A stretch of DNA of 64,000 bases from Clavelina lepadiformis (lineage: Eukaryota > Chordata > Ascidiacea > Aplousobranchia > Clavelinidae): assembly GCF_947623445.1 (NCBI RefSeq), contig NC_135248.1, forward strand, positions 2,170,001 through 2,234,000, written 5' to 3'. Shown here piece by piece: positions 33,968 through 45,746 of the stretch. The stretch's first letter is position 1. The number at the start of each line of letters is the position of its first letter. Below the pieces are notes generated by a model, which searched no databases, was not told where the DNA came from, and worked only from the letters and a program-made list of their open reading frames with translations. A program made the position numbers and the translations under genes.

Positions 33968-36614
33968 CTTTGTTTAACTTCCACTAGCGAAAATCGCTTC
34001 TCCCATCAAGAAGCCTTTTCATTTATTATTCTATGACTAGCAGCTGAGTGGATGCAGCCTACGTATGAAGTTGTAGGTGGCTAGGTGCTATTGCTTGGTC
34101 ATGGCAGTTGAATGGCAGCGTATTTCCTAAAGTACAGGCACGCTGGCATAAACACATGGCAGTTTGCATGATTCAAGGTAATTTCTTGACTGTAACCAGA
34201 CAAAGAAATGTAAAATTCGAAATAAACGTTCATGTTCAATAAAATTTAGTCGGTGCTCTGTGCTATCTGTTATTTTTCATTGCGTCATCTTTATCCAATA
34301 TTGTCAAATCTATTGTTTCCCACTGCTACTGTAGGCCCCGTATATGTTTGTAAAAAAGCCTAATTTCTTTGTTAATTTTTTTATTATAAAGTGAAATTAC
34401 TAAAAATGCAATAACACGAAAAACCCCGCATGGAGCTCCTTAAAATTTAGCATGTCAATTTAATACGCCTTTGGCTATTATTTTATGAAATCCTAATAGA
34501 ATCACATATCACCAACTCTTGCAATAGAATGTTAAACTCAAGTCTGCAATTTTAGGCCAAAAGTTCAAAACTCATCAATTTTCAATTCCATTTTAGTCTA
34601 ACCCAGCAATGTGCTGTGAAACTTTTTAACAGCTGTCTACTAGGGGCAATCTCCGTACTCAAAAACAACACCAGCCATGCTGGCCTTTGATTGGTCTAAC
34701 ACACTTTATTTAACCATTACGTAAAACGTTCAACATTTTCTTGGAATCGCAAAATTATAGCATATATGAGGCCTCCATGTTACCAGTATTGGTACACCGG
34801 TTGTTGCTTTTGTTAATTTTTTAGGCGGTTTTATGCTTAACAAGGTCAAGTCCATCTATCAGCAAATTTATATTTTTATATTTATACGCGCCTTATATTC
34901 TTTATCCATGTTTGTAACCATCGATTCGCCTTTTCTTGTTTATGTCCAAAACAGAGTTTGACTTTTCCTGTAGTCTAAAAAATCACATTAAAGCGGATAA
35001 TGGTTCGGTTTTTGGGAATTTTCCCTAGAGCAAAACTAATTTCTCTTATATTTAATTATTTCTTTTCAAGCCTCACTAGCAACTACTCTACGATTACGGT
35101 AATTGAACTCGGTTATTGTACAAAATAAAATGGAATAAAATAGTAAATTTGTTCAGACAGAGAAGAAGTTGACTTCAAATACCAAGTACCGCTAGTTGTT
35201 GATATGACAACCAGTGCAGAACGGCTCCTAATACATTTATTAGCAGGAAAAATAAACACATCTAGCCTAGTTTGTATTCCTTAGTCATCAAGACGTTATC
35301 ATGTTGCTAAACCATCTCAATAATCTATTAATAACTTTAAATTGAAGTTGTCCATGGAAACGTTTAATAATAGTCCAGGTTTTCTTCGCTTTCTTGTAAA
35401 CAAAGGGTTCAACACTAATCTGCATAACTGACAAAATCTTGAGTAATTTAGTCATTAAAAGTAAGAGTTAGGTTCGTTGGGAGTTTTAGATTAATTTACT
35501 ATTGTGACTGTGGCCGTCCCTGCACACTGAGGATAATGGTCTTTGTACAATCTCTGGATGAACAGTCTTCTATCGTAAAAGCTGACTTGGACAAAGGCTG
35601 ACAGTGACAGAGCATTTGTGACCGTCGTCAGAACTGAGGGGACTCAAATCTGATATCACAAAAATTCATCTTGACTGGATCAAGTTGCACGTGTTTCTCG
35701 GTACTGCTTTCACAACTGTCGATCATCCAAAACGTGGGAGAATAATATTGCATTAAACTAGTAACGAACTTAAGAAATGAATAAATGACTGATTGAATTG
35801 ACAAGCGGTTAATGACTCAGGTCTTAAGACTAATAACGAGTGTGCATGTGACTGATGGCATATAGCAGTTTCGTCCAAGTTGGATAAAGTAGTTTAATTT
35901 TTGATATCCCCAAAAACATATGTGTTTAGCAACTGGGCGTGTTATTAAGCTTTATTGAAACTCTATGCTGGCCATAGTTTATCCACTTCTAGATTAGGGT
36001 CAGCTTACTCAGTGTATATACATTCATGCCTTGTTATATAGTACACTCAGAAACTTCAAGTATAAGTAGTTTGTGTAAATTCTATTCATGGTTTGTTGTA
36101 ACAACAAGCTACACTGCCACCAGCTATATTAAAATAGGTGCTAAAATCGATTTTGTATCTATCTTTAGCAAGGGGAGGTTGCATCTTTATGCAACGATTA
36201 ACAAAAAGCAAAATGCTCGACAGTCGTTAATATGTTCAAGTGGTTGTAATGAATGTGTTGCACAGGGCTTCCAACAAGAACTCAAAGTATATTCATTTAC
36301 AACACTTTTGTTTTAAATGCACTTTACCCAAGATTGCGAAATATGTCATCAAACCTGTCACACAAGGTGTATCTAGTTTGTGCATTGTGTGTTCTATATG
36401 CTTACAGTGGTCACGTTGTGCATGTTTTATATTTTGACCACATGCTTAGCGCCCAGTATGCATTGTATTTCATCTGATGGCTGAAACTTTTATTTGTTTC
36501 TAAATCACATTGATTTTGTAGTTTAACATTTTCTCATTTATAATTTGTTATTTTGTTTTCGTGTTAAAGATTTGCACTGCTTGTAAAATTACTTTTACTT
36601 ACCAGTCTGCAACA
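33968..36614. other. Rest of gene B downstream module and gene C upstream module
   Basis: Continues the paralogy to 19165-20240 and then to the upstream modules. It lacks the hAT MITE found at 20258 and lacks the two blocks shared by B and D modules; instead it resembles the module before pseudogene E. The 36240-36614 part matches the promoter-proximal block of genes B, D and F. Confidence 0.6.
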
Positions 36615-39600
36615 ATGCTCTCCGATAAAGTCAAAACACTGTGTGATGAAATTAGCACAGAGAAGATAGTTTTTGAAAGAAAAGAAGCAAAAAGTTTGTT
36701 GGAATATGCAAATAGGTAAGAAAATAGTAAGTAGGAAACAGGTTGCCAGTTTAATAGTGGAAGAAATGTTTTTATTAGAATATTGTTTTGCTTAAATTTG
36801 ATAGTGATTGGCTAAAATTTGTACTTTATCGTATTAGTTTGTCATTATGTTTAATTCTATTGTTGTCTATATTTCATTAAAAAATGAGTACTGGCCTGTA
36901 ATAATAAAATGCGGTATATATTTTTAGAAAAAGATTATCTGGCAAATTTAATGATGTCATCATAAATATTGAAGATGAATCAATTTCAGCCAATAAGATG
37001 GTTTTGTCTTGTTTCTCAGATTACTTTGGAAACATGTTTGACATAGAGGTAATTTGTAATGTGATACTTTTTGCTAAAAATACACCAAAGTTATTTTACT
37101 GCTTGTTGTATATACATTGAAATTTCAGATGAAAGAGAAACGCGAAAATCAAGTTGAAATTCGAGGATTTGCAGCTACAGCTATGAAACTGATCGTTGAA
37201 TTTATTTACACTGGAAACATAGAAATCAACAAAGAAAATGTTTGTGATCTACTTTCAGCATCGAACATGATGCAAATTGATGGTGAATATTGATGTTTGT
37301 TTAGTTTATGCACTGCTGCATCTTGTATATTTTATTAGTTAGCTCAACATGTATTCTTTTGGTTTGTTTTTTTTCTTGTCTTTTCTTAGTTTTTATAATT
37401 TAAAGTAACTTTATCGATCATTTCAACTTGGGCTTAGCAAGCTTCCATTGCTCTCAAGTATAGTATATAAATGCTGGATGCTGAGGTGACATTTTCGTAA
37501 CTGAATGTTTCATTTCCTTGTTTCCAATATCCAAAGTTTTGTTCTAACGTGATACTGGTCTCACCATTTTGGAATATATGGTATGTTTGTTGTTGTTGAT
37601 ATCAATTGATTTTATTTGTCAGATGTCAAAGAATTTTGCTTTGAATTCCTGGAAGATTCCATTTCCATAGAAACCTGCCTCACCATCTCATACCTGGCTG
37701 ATCTTTATGGAAGTGATCATCTCGAAGATCAAGTGAAGACTTTTATTGAAGAAAACATCGATGATGTTATTACCACAGAAAACTTCAAGAATCTCTCTAA
37801 AAAAGAACTTGTTTCTCTTTCCAGGAAAGTCAAAACTCAAGTAGGTGTTCGTCAAATCTGAACATGAGTCTATAAATATGTTTACCTACACATGACAGCA
37901 TGAAAGTTAATTTGTTTGTTTGCTATTGAATTCTTTGTTTACATTTGAAACATTTTGCTTATTAACTCTAGTTTTACTTTTATGTGTTGTACGGAAAGTT
38001 GTAGGTTAACCTGAAATATAAATTTTTTAAAAATGCAGCTTTCCGAAATAGCTCTGTACAAGGCTGTAGTGAACTGGACCAAACATAACCGAGAAGAGCG
38101 ACAAGATTATTTTCAGTCTTTATTTCAAACTGTTGACTTGACAATGATTTCATCAAATTTTGTGGAAGATGTAGTATCGTGTGAGGTACCAAAATTTGAT
38201 CTTACTTTGATTGCAAAATTTATTTGTGTCAAACGTTTTTCTTACATCAAATTTATTGTAATACACATTTTATTTTATTTGTATTTTTGATTATTTCAAG
38301 AGTGAGTATGAATAAACATATGTTTATTGTTTACCACCAGACTTTGGTTCAAGAAAATTTCAAATGTCTTAAAACTTTAGTAGATGGCTTCGTTGGACGA
38401 GCCAAAAAAGAAAGGATTAAAGGTGATGCAATTAGTCTTTAAACACATTTTTTGTTTTGTTTTGACTTGGACTGTCTGTTTTTATATGAATTCATTCATA
38501 ATTACAACTTCCGTCATTCTGTGTGGAAATTTAGTTGTATGTAAGTAAAATTGATATATTTTGTGAAGCAAAAGGAACAAGAATACTCAGTTTAGGTGGA
38601 ACTTATATACCTCGCAAAGTTACTGAAGTTTTCAACATTTTACAAGAACCTTGCATGACTTATCCAGTTAGTAATTTGTCATAATTAAGGGATGGGGTAG
38701 TTTTCAGTTTTAGGTAACATGCAATCGATTGTTGCAATGTTACTTAAAACTGAACACATTGCAATCTATCTCAAACGATTTTTGGTTTAATTTAAAAACT
38801 AATGTATTTTGACGAAGAGTAAAAGCAATCCTTACAGGATTTGAACCTTGGGCGTACGTCACTTTGCTCAGTTCTGTTGCATGGTTGCGTTTACGCCATT
38901 GGCGGAGAGATACTCAAAGACAAAGGCAAAGATGATTCAACTAATAGCGTATCTCGTCTAAATCTAAACACAGAAGAACTTAAATGGGAAGCAGTTGCAC
39001 CAATGAGATTGAAGAGAATGGTGATGGGTGCCACTGTACTTGGTGGTATGAAAACGATTTAAATAAATCAGATCTAAACGCTTATCAACAAGAAAATAAA
39101 AAACAATATTTGAAACAACAGACATTGCGAAAACTGTACGTCAAATATGTCCTTATTAATGTTTTTACGAGTTTCAGACTTAATTTTTGTTGTTGGAGAA
39201 AGCAATGACGAGAGATCAAGTGAATATTATACACCAACAACCAACAAATGGACAACGATGTCACCGATGAAACAAGGACGACATGGAAACAGTCTTGTTG
39301 CTTGTGAAGGTGAATGAGAAAAAGAATTTTTCTAATGACGAAAGTTTTCTAAATAACTTTTTTATTTAAATAACTGTGTCTGCGATTCATACATCAGGTT
39401 TTTTATATGCTATTGGTGGTCAAGGCGACGGACTTCTCTTCGACTTCTTCGATCACTTGAAGTCTGTGGAACGATATCAACCGAGGAAAGACGAGTGGAA
39501 TGACGTAGCACCTATGACCACGGCAAGAACGTGGTTTGCTTCTGTGGCAGTTGGTGGCTTCATATATGCCACAGGTAAATATTTAGTGTGTTGGTAGAAT

Positions 39601-39885
39601 GCAAAACGCGATTTTCACCCTTGATTCATTGAGCTGTATACTCGAAAATCCCATCTTGAAAATAGCAATTTCTATTTCAAGCACCATAGTTTGTTATTTG
39701 TATACAACAAATTATATTCAAAGTTTATAACAGGAGGCGAATCAAAGGAAGGAACAACTGAAAAGAGTGTTGAAAAATATGACGTCACTGCAAACAAATG
39801 GACCAGAGTAAGTGACATGAATTATGCGCGAAGTTACCACTCAGCTTGTGTGATGCAGGGAAAGATATATGTGGTCGGAGGGTGA
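36615..39885 (+). CDS. BTB-BACK-Kelch protein, gene C, terminal exon lost
   Basis: Exons: 36615-36715, 36928-37048, 37129-37282, 37623-37840, 38039-38185, 38341-38422, 38569-38666, 38838-39045, 39178-39309, 39398-39574, 39734-39881. All are open and in phase. Exon 10 has six extra residues in a Kelch loop (around LLFDFFDHLK). Exon 9 has VVGES in place of VVGGS, as in gene B. No exon 12 follows: the paralogous intron 11 sequence stops at about 40216 and foreign sequence begins. Reading through the exon 11 donor gives TGA at 39883-39885, so a protein of about 529 residues lacking the closing Kelch strand is conceivable. Confidence 0.82.
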
Positions 39886-40206
39886 GTTGTATTCATCAAT
39901 ATTTGTTGCTTTCAAGAGAATCACGGTCAAATGCTCAATAAAACCTGAATAATAATTTACTTTATGGATGAGAAAATACGATTTAACCTAATAAGGAATG
40001 TGAAATCAATGAAATGGTGCCTGTTATGCGCGTATCTTTAACCCTTAAACTCTATATAGGTTTGTTATTGGCTACGCGCGCCTACATTATTATTAAAGGT
40101 AAAGACGAGTTCCATATTCTCTACCATTGTTAGGAATAAGAAATTAAGCTTCCCATCGTCCTAAGTTAACATATCAACTTGCAACATCCGTACTCTATAT
40201 CTGATA

Positions 40207-40688
40207 TTAGATCAGATGTTTGTTGCACAACTCAAGATCGTCGAGATACAGCAGAAGTTGCAAAGTGTGACAATCTTCTGACAGCACAGGATGATTTTTG
40301 TATACCAAACCATCGCAGAAATCCTTAACAACATCTTGGTGGCGGTAACTCGCGAGACAATGTTGACTATAATTCACAAATGAGTCGTAAAAAGAATCGT
40401 TTGCAAAAAGAAAATTAAGTAATTTTTGAAGGGAATTGTACTGCATTGTGGAGGGTTCTTTTTAAGATGTTGCGTCTTGTTTGAAACCATTAGCCTTGTA
40501 GTAAATCCTAAAGTAATTTCCAATGGCATTGCAAGATTAAAATTTTTGGCGTAAAATCTCCGGCGCTTGTAAGACGTGTTGACTTCTTCAAACTGAGTTC
40601 GTAAGGAAGAGGTGGCGGCAGAAACTTTCCCCAAATCGCTGGGCTCAACCTCTGCTTTAATAATGTCCCTAATTTTTACTGATTGCAT
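40207..40688 (-). pseudogene. C-terminal part of mobile-element-like protein
   Basis: Two overlapping minus-strand frames (40688-40374 and 40446-40207) contain NTSYKRRRFYAKNFNLAMP, VVKDFCDGLVYKNHP and LQLLLYLDDLELCN. I recognise this pattern from multicopy uncharacterised proteins in animal genomes that start with C2H2 fingers and behave like transposon genes. A frameshift near 40440 separates the pieces. The protein stops right where the foreign segment begins (about 40219), so the rearrangement truncated it. Confidence 0.55.
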
Positions 40689-41226
40689 CCACTATATCAT
40701 TCATGGCAACCTGGTGCAATCAAAATAAAATACGTAAGAATATTATATAAGCAAGTAAGAATGTTATAGGCCTATACTCAATTAGGGTTTTCCGAAAGCG
40801 ACCTTTCAGATAAGTTTGTCTGGTCCCCAATGCGTACTTACTTCTAGTATAAAATTAACTTTCTCATAAATTGTTTAAGTTAATGTTTCGCAAGCAAAAG
40901 TTTACCTCCATTTATCGAAATTGTTTGTGAAATTGATTCCTGTTATTCGTGCGATATTGATAAGAACCGATAGCTTATATACCTATATAGCTTATATACA
41001 GAATAACGCAATAACAGCTCATTACCTGGGTCAAATTATGTCGAACTTCCATGAAAAGAAGCTGCTTGGCGACTTCATACGTTTTGCATTGAGTATCCAC
41101 ATGAAATCCAGAAAATGAGTTTTCTTCTTCGGAAGTAACTGTTTTCAAGAACAAGCGCTATCACTGTCATGAGGTGTGGAATAACCTTATTTTTATGAAA
41201 TTTGATATCATAAAATTGTGATGATG

Positions 41227-41649
41227 TCAACCAGGAATGTAGACGTTACCGCTTGCTGAGCTGTTTGCAGGTGTGTGTTGGTTGGTTTCCAATTCCGTTT
41301 CGTATTCTGAAGCGTTGTTTGAGCAATCCACAGTCGCTGTTGCCAAAGTAGCTGATCTAACTTGTGTTACTGTGGATCGGATTTTGTTTTGTAAACGTAT
41401 ATGATGCACTCGGGACCAGTGTCGTTTAAAAGCAGCATAACTCTTAAATCGTTGTGGGCAACTATCAATTTGACATGTTATGCAAATATTTGAATCTTTT
41501 GTATGGACTGTCCTCAAGTGATAAGCGTAATCACTTAAAGTTGAAAATTGATCCAATTTTCTATCATTTTGCAAGCATGAATGGCAAACAAACATTTCTA
41601 CTGGCGCTAGCTTAAAATAAACAAAATACAATATTACCGATAAACACAA
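41227..41649 (-). CDS. C2H2 zinc-finger N-terminal exon (mobile-element-like)
   Basis: A 140-codon minus-strand frame; the likelier start is the Met before FVCHSC (about 41595). It has two C2H2-like fingers: CHSC followed by HLRTVH, and CITCQIDSCPQRF followed by HWSRVHH. Its C-terminal part is Ser/Thr/Asn-rich and lacks structure. It probably belongs to the same gene as 40207-40688. Whether it is expressed cannot be seen. Confidence 0.55.
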   Translation of the reverse strand: MCLSVILYFVYFKLAPVEMFVCHSCLQNDRKLDQFSTLSDYAYHLRTVHTKDSNICITCQIDSCPQRFKSYAAFKRHWSRVHHIRLQNKIRSTVTQVRSATLATATVDCSNNASEYETELETNQHTPANSSASGNVYIPG

Positions 41650-41944
41650 CTTTCCTCGTGTAAAATGATCATTGATCAGTGATCATTGACCACTAATAAC
41701 CTGCAACTTTGTTCATTGGAATACAGTACAACGAACATCACAAGCACACTCGCGCACTACACACGCAAGTTAGATGAAACAAGAAAGATAGATTGTGCTT
41801 GCGCGCCGGATGAACCAACCTTTAAATTTGTAACTCGGGTATTATTACGTCATACTTAGGGTTTCTCTTTTCGCAAAGATTGTAGAATGTGTCGCGAGAA
41901 ATTAGGAGAGTGCGTTTTTGGCGTGATACAGTACTGCAAAGAAG

Positions 41945-42008
41945 ATGGACATTGTCGAGGAAGCAAAAATAAATTGTTTGAGTGAACGTATCATCAAGGA
42001 ACTGAAAG
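41945..42008 (+). CDS. Possible divergent first exon
   Basis: ATG at 41945 opens 21 codons (MDIVEEAKINCLSERIIKEL...) followed by a donor GTATTTT. It lies about 350 bases upstream of and divergent from the zinc-finger gene, as if sharing a promoter. No following exon was found, so this rests on the ATG, the acidic-helical peptide and the donor only. Confidence 0.3.
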
Positions 42009-42560
42009 GTATTTTAAAACAGTTTGGGCTCTTATAGTCTCATCTTATATTTTATCTTATTTGCGCTGCTGCAGTTTGTTGGAATTGTATATATTATATC
42101 ATAATGTTTCATCATTGACTTATTTCCGCATGCGTGAATTTATTTCAAGTTTCGTGTTTGGTATGGTTTTGTTGGGAACTAAAAGAGCATAAGCTATAAA
42201 TCAATGGTTTGAAGTATTTGCAGTTTGTGTCTCCCATTTTCTTGTAAAACGATACTACTTCACCCTAAATTGCTTGCCAATCTTTTAATAGTTGATACGG
42301 GGCTAAAATATTTAAAAATAGTTGTTTCGAAAGACGATCGAAAAAGCAAAATCGTTAGGAAAACGACCTTCATTGTGAGTACTGCTGACTTTAGTTTAGC
42401 ATTGTCGGGAAACTAGATTATCATTTTTTACGAAAGTCAGTAAATTTATAAGTAATATTGTATTCGGGATCGCCATTGTTGGTATGCGTGTTCGCCCGAA
42501 TCTTCCATAAATGCCATATTAGGCAAATCTATTCGGGTTTGGGTTCGTATCGGCCCATCC

Positions 42561-43969
42561 CTAGTAACTATATTCTACATTTAATTGAACTCGGCAATTG
42601 TACAAAATAAAATAGCAAATTTGTTTAGGCAGAGAGGAAGTCCACTTCAAATACCAATTACCGCTCGTTGCTGATATGACAACCAGTGCGCGCGCAGAAC
42701 GGCTCATAATACATTTATTAGTAGGTAGAAAACTGAACACATCTAGCCTAATTGGTAGTCATCAAGACGTTATCATGCTGCTTAACCATCTCAATAACCT
42801 AATCATAACACCAAATTAAAGTGGTCCATAAAATTTTTTAATAATAGCCTAGGTTTTCTTCGCTTTCCAATAAACAAAAATATCTAACAAAGGGTTCAAC
42901 ACTAATCTGCAGAAATGACGAAATTTTCTTGAGTAATTTAATCATTAAAAGTAAGAGTTGGGGTCGGTGGGAGTTTTAGATTAACTTCGTACTGTGACTG
43001 TGGCCGTCCCTGCACACTAAGGATGCAATGAGCTGTGCTTAAAGTGAATCAGGCTTTGAGGCTTTTAACAACGTATTTAAAATGAAAGTGAAAATAAAAC
43101 ATAAATGTAAAACAGATAGTCTGGAATGGATCGTACCGGCATGTTAGTTACATTGGCAAGCATGCTGACTCCCTATGGGTAGAAATTAAACCACTATTGG
43201 CGCTATTTACAGTTAGCAACAATCTAACAATAAGCTTCTTAGTACATCTGTTACAGAAATGTTGTGTTTTGTACATTCTCCGGACTAGCAAACTTCTATC
43301 GTAAAAACTGACTTGGACGAAGGCTAACAGTGACAAAGCTTTTGTGACCGTCGTCAGAACTTAGAGGGCTCAAATGTGATATCACAAAAATTCATCTTGA
43401 CTGGATCAGGTTGCATGTGTTTCTCGGTTGTCGAGCTTTCGCAGTTGTTGATCATCCTAAATGTGGGAGAATAATATTGTATTAAACCAGTAACGAACTT
43501 AAGAAACAAATAAACGACTGAACAAATTGACAAACGGTTAATGACTCAGATTTTAAGACTAATAACAAGTGTGTCTTTCTTATTAAATTGATAATAAAAT
43601 TATCCGGTTAAAATCTGCAAACTGACATCTTGTCCACATTTTATCACCATGCATTGTCATGTTACTAATTCCAATTTATCATTTTTATCAGTTTAGCTTC
43701 AACTGTCTTAATAATCATCTAATTAAAAAAACTTAATTGTTTCTTTATTCTCTTATTTATCATATTTTCTCTTTTTAAATGCTGATTTTGGCCAAATTCC
43801 ATTTTTTCCCATTATTAGAAACCGCATTATTTTATCAAGTTTCTTGATAAGTTGTAGAAATTTTACCCTGCCGCTCACTATATTGAAATAAATTAGGAAA
43901 TTAGTTGTAGATCATATTAGATCATAATGTTTGACAGTCGTTTCGACGTCCAAGTGGGTTGTAGCGAAT
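42561..43969. other. Upstream module of gene D, distal part
   Basis: Paralogous to 20990-22460 upstream of gene B, including the two blocks that only B and D share (43020-43250 and 43560-43860). No gene. It continues after the retrotransposon composite at 49303. Confidence 0.65.
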
Positions 43970-43974
43970 GTATT

Positions 43975-44247
43975 ATGGCGAAGGTAGGTTGTTGTTGCGT
44001 TGTTACGTTGCTGCGTTGTTGACTCCTTGTCTCAGAAGGTTGCTATTGCTGTTCACTGTCTCCTTCGCTCATATATTAAAATAAAATGAACACGAGGTTC
44101 TGAGTTTAACCTTTACTAAAACTCATGTCCTGCGCTCAGGCAGTGCAAAACGAAAAGAAGGACGGTAAACGAACTAACAGTGCTTAAATAACCATGTGCT
44201 GGGAGCATTGTGAGAGCGCCATCCAGCGACAAAACAAACAAAACACC
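43975..44247 (-). mobile_element. Inverted solo LTR, left part
   Basis: Read on the minus strand this is a diverged relative of the LTRs at 44248 and 48994, ending CCTTCGCCAT. Its missing 5' tip (TGTAGCGGCCGTTG in minus sense) lies at 49284-49297, beyond the nested element. Flanks GTATT at 43970-43974 and 49298-49302 are its 4-5 bp target duplication, and the paralogous empty site is seen before gene B near 22457-22475. Confidence 0.85.
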
Positions 44248-44532
44248 TGTAGCGGCCGTTGGGTGTTTGTTTGGTTTGTCGCTGGTTGGCGCCCTCGGGA
44301 CGTTCCCAGGATGTGTTGATTTCTGCACTGCACGCTCGTTTCACCACGGCAATTCCGTTTTTCCAATGCTTGCGCGCACAGGACAGTTTTCGATTAAAGG
44401 CTTGAACTAAGATGGTTGTGTTTTAACCTTTAATATATGAGCGAAGCTAGCTTACAACTGAAACAGCAGCCTTCTGAGTCAGGAGTCAGCAACGGATTAA
44501 CCTAACAACGTAACAGCCTTAGCCTTCCCATA
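44248..44532 (+). repeat. 5' LTR
   Basis: About 285 bp, nearly identical to 48994-49279. It ends CTTCCCATA where the 3' LTR reads CTTCGCCATA. Confidence 0.9.
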
Positions 44533-44565
44533 TATTCTGGTGACCCCGACGACAACTTTGAAGAA

Positions 44566-45738
44566 ATGTCTTACCTACAACCTATACAAGGTAAATTTTC
44601 CACTTTACATCATAGTCAGGGCCATGCCCAGGTTGCTTCTTCGCCGCACGCCCCGTCCTGCAGCAATGTTCCTTGCGATTTAGCTTTTGACGTTTCAGAG
44701 CCTCCTCAGGTCGAGAGCGTTGATATTCCTTTAATTGACTTCGGAGTTGATTCACTGCTAGATTTGCCGCGAAGTTTACATCGCCGTCCGACACCAGGTC
44801 GCTCTGTGCAGTTTTCAGCAACCAACCCGTTTCTTCCAGACGTTCACTCGACACCGCTTAGCCATTCTCCGGAAACCAAAGCCGTCAAACTCCCGTCTTT
44901 CTGGCCTGGTCGCGCTACCCAATGGTTTGAGTTTGTAGAAATTCAATTTAGAAGGGCTAACATTTCTTCCAATAACGATAAATTTGACCACGTAGTTTTA
45001 GCGCTTGATCCAGCACACGCTGAACGCGTCGCCAGCGTTCTTTGCAGTCCATCATCATCTCACGATGATTTAAAAGCCGCATTGCTCAATAAGTTTGGAC
45101 CGAGCTTGAATGAACGTTTGAGCGCACTTTTGGACAGCAGGACCTTTCAAGGCAAAAAGCCGAGTGATACTTTAGAACACATGAAGTCACTCTTGGGCTC
45201 GTACAGTTTAGACAATGAGATGGCGTATAATCTATTGCGCAAGTTGTTTTTGGACAGTTTGGATTATCAAGCGCAAATGATGTTAAAAATCGATCCCAAA
45301 CGTGATTTGGACAAACTTGCGCTTAAGGCTGACGAAATCATGGCTATTACAAAACCAGTCTCTGCCAATCCGGTCCCACGCCAAAGTGTTATTAATGAGC
45401 TGTTCGAAACAAAATTGGATGAGCTTACCAAGCAACTAACTAAACTAGACCAGCATATGCGACCTACAGCCTCAACCACGCCCCATTCAGCGCCGCCATT
45501 GTCCAGAGTACCACAAGCTTCGCCCACGGAATATCACCAACGTGACCGTTTTCATGGTCTTCGCCAATCTGGCCCAACCAGTTTCGGTCGTCGATTCAAC
45601 AGGGAATACTCTGGTCACGAGCAGGACTCCGATTTTCATGGGTTATGTTTCTACCATTCTAAGTTTGGTCATCGAGCTTTTCAGTGCAAGCCACCTTGCA
45701 ACTGGAATAGCCGTCAAAATGCTCCAAAAAATGCCTAG
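44566..45738 (+). CDS. gag: Ty3-type Gag
   Basis: A 390-codon open frame 30 bases after the LTR and primer site. The capsid-like middle part includes LPSFWPGRATQWFEFVE, typical of animal Ty3 Gag, then a long helical region and a C-terminal Cys/His motif (CFYHSKFGHRAFQC). The N-terminal 100 residues are Ser/Pro-rich. It is intact in length. It would form the particle shell of the retrotransposon. Confidence 0.85.
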   Translation: MSYLQPIQGKFSTLHHSQGHAQVASSPHAPSCSNVPCDLAFDVSEPPQVESVDIPLIDFGVDSLLDLPRSLHRRPTPGRSVQFSATNPFLPDVHSTPLSHSPETKAVKLPSFWPGRATQWFEFVEIQFRRANISSNNDKFDHVVLALDPAHAERVASVLCSPSSSHDDLKAALLNKFGPSLNERLSALLDSRTFQGKKPSDTLEHMKSLLGSYSLDNEMAYNLLRKLFLDSLDYQAQMMLKIDPKRDLDKLALKADEIMAITKPVSANPVPRQSVINELFETKLDELTKQLTKLDQHMRPTASTTPHSAPPLSRVPQASPTEYHQRDRFHGLRQSGPTSFGRRFNREYSGHEQDSDFHGLCFYHSKFGHRAFQCKPPCNWNSRQNAPKNA

Positions 45739-45746
45739 GCCGGAAT

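Larger units (their letters stand above)
40216..42560. other. Foreign segment replacing the end of gene C and its downstream module
   Basis: At 40216 paralogy to gene A intron 11 breaks off, and at about 42560 paralogy resumes in the upstream module of gene D. The segment holds a minus-strand zinc-finger protein remnant (40207-41649), a possible divergent plus-strand first exon (41945-42008), and a transposon-like end (ATCGGCCCATCCCTAG) at 42548-42563. Exon 12 and about 2 kb of downstream module are missing, so a deletion accompanied the insertion. No clean terminal repeats were found. Confidence 0.7.

Noticed and set aside
44210..44410. 66-codon frame repeated at 48905-49156
   Set aside because: It is in the LTR and appears twice only because both LTRs contain it.
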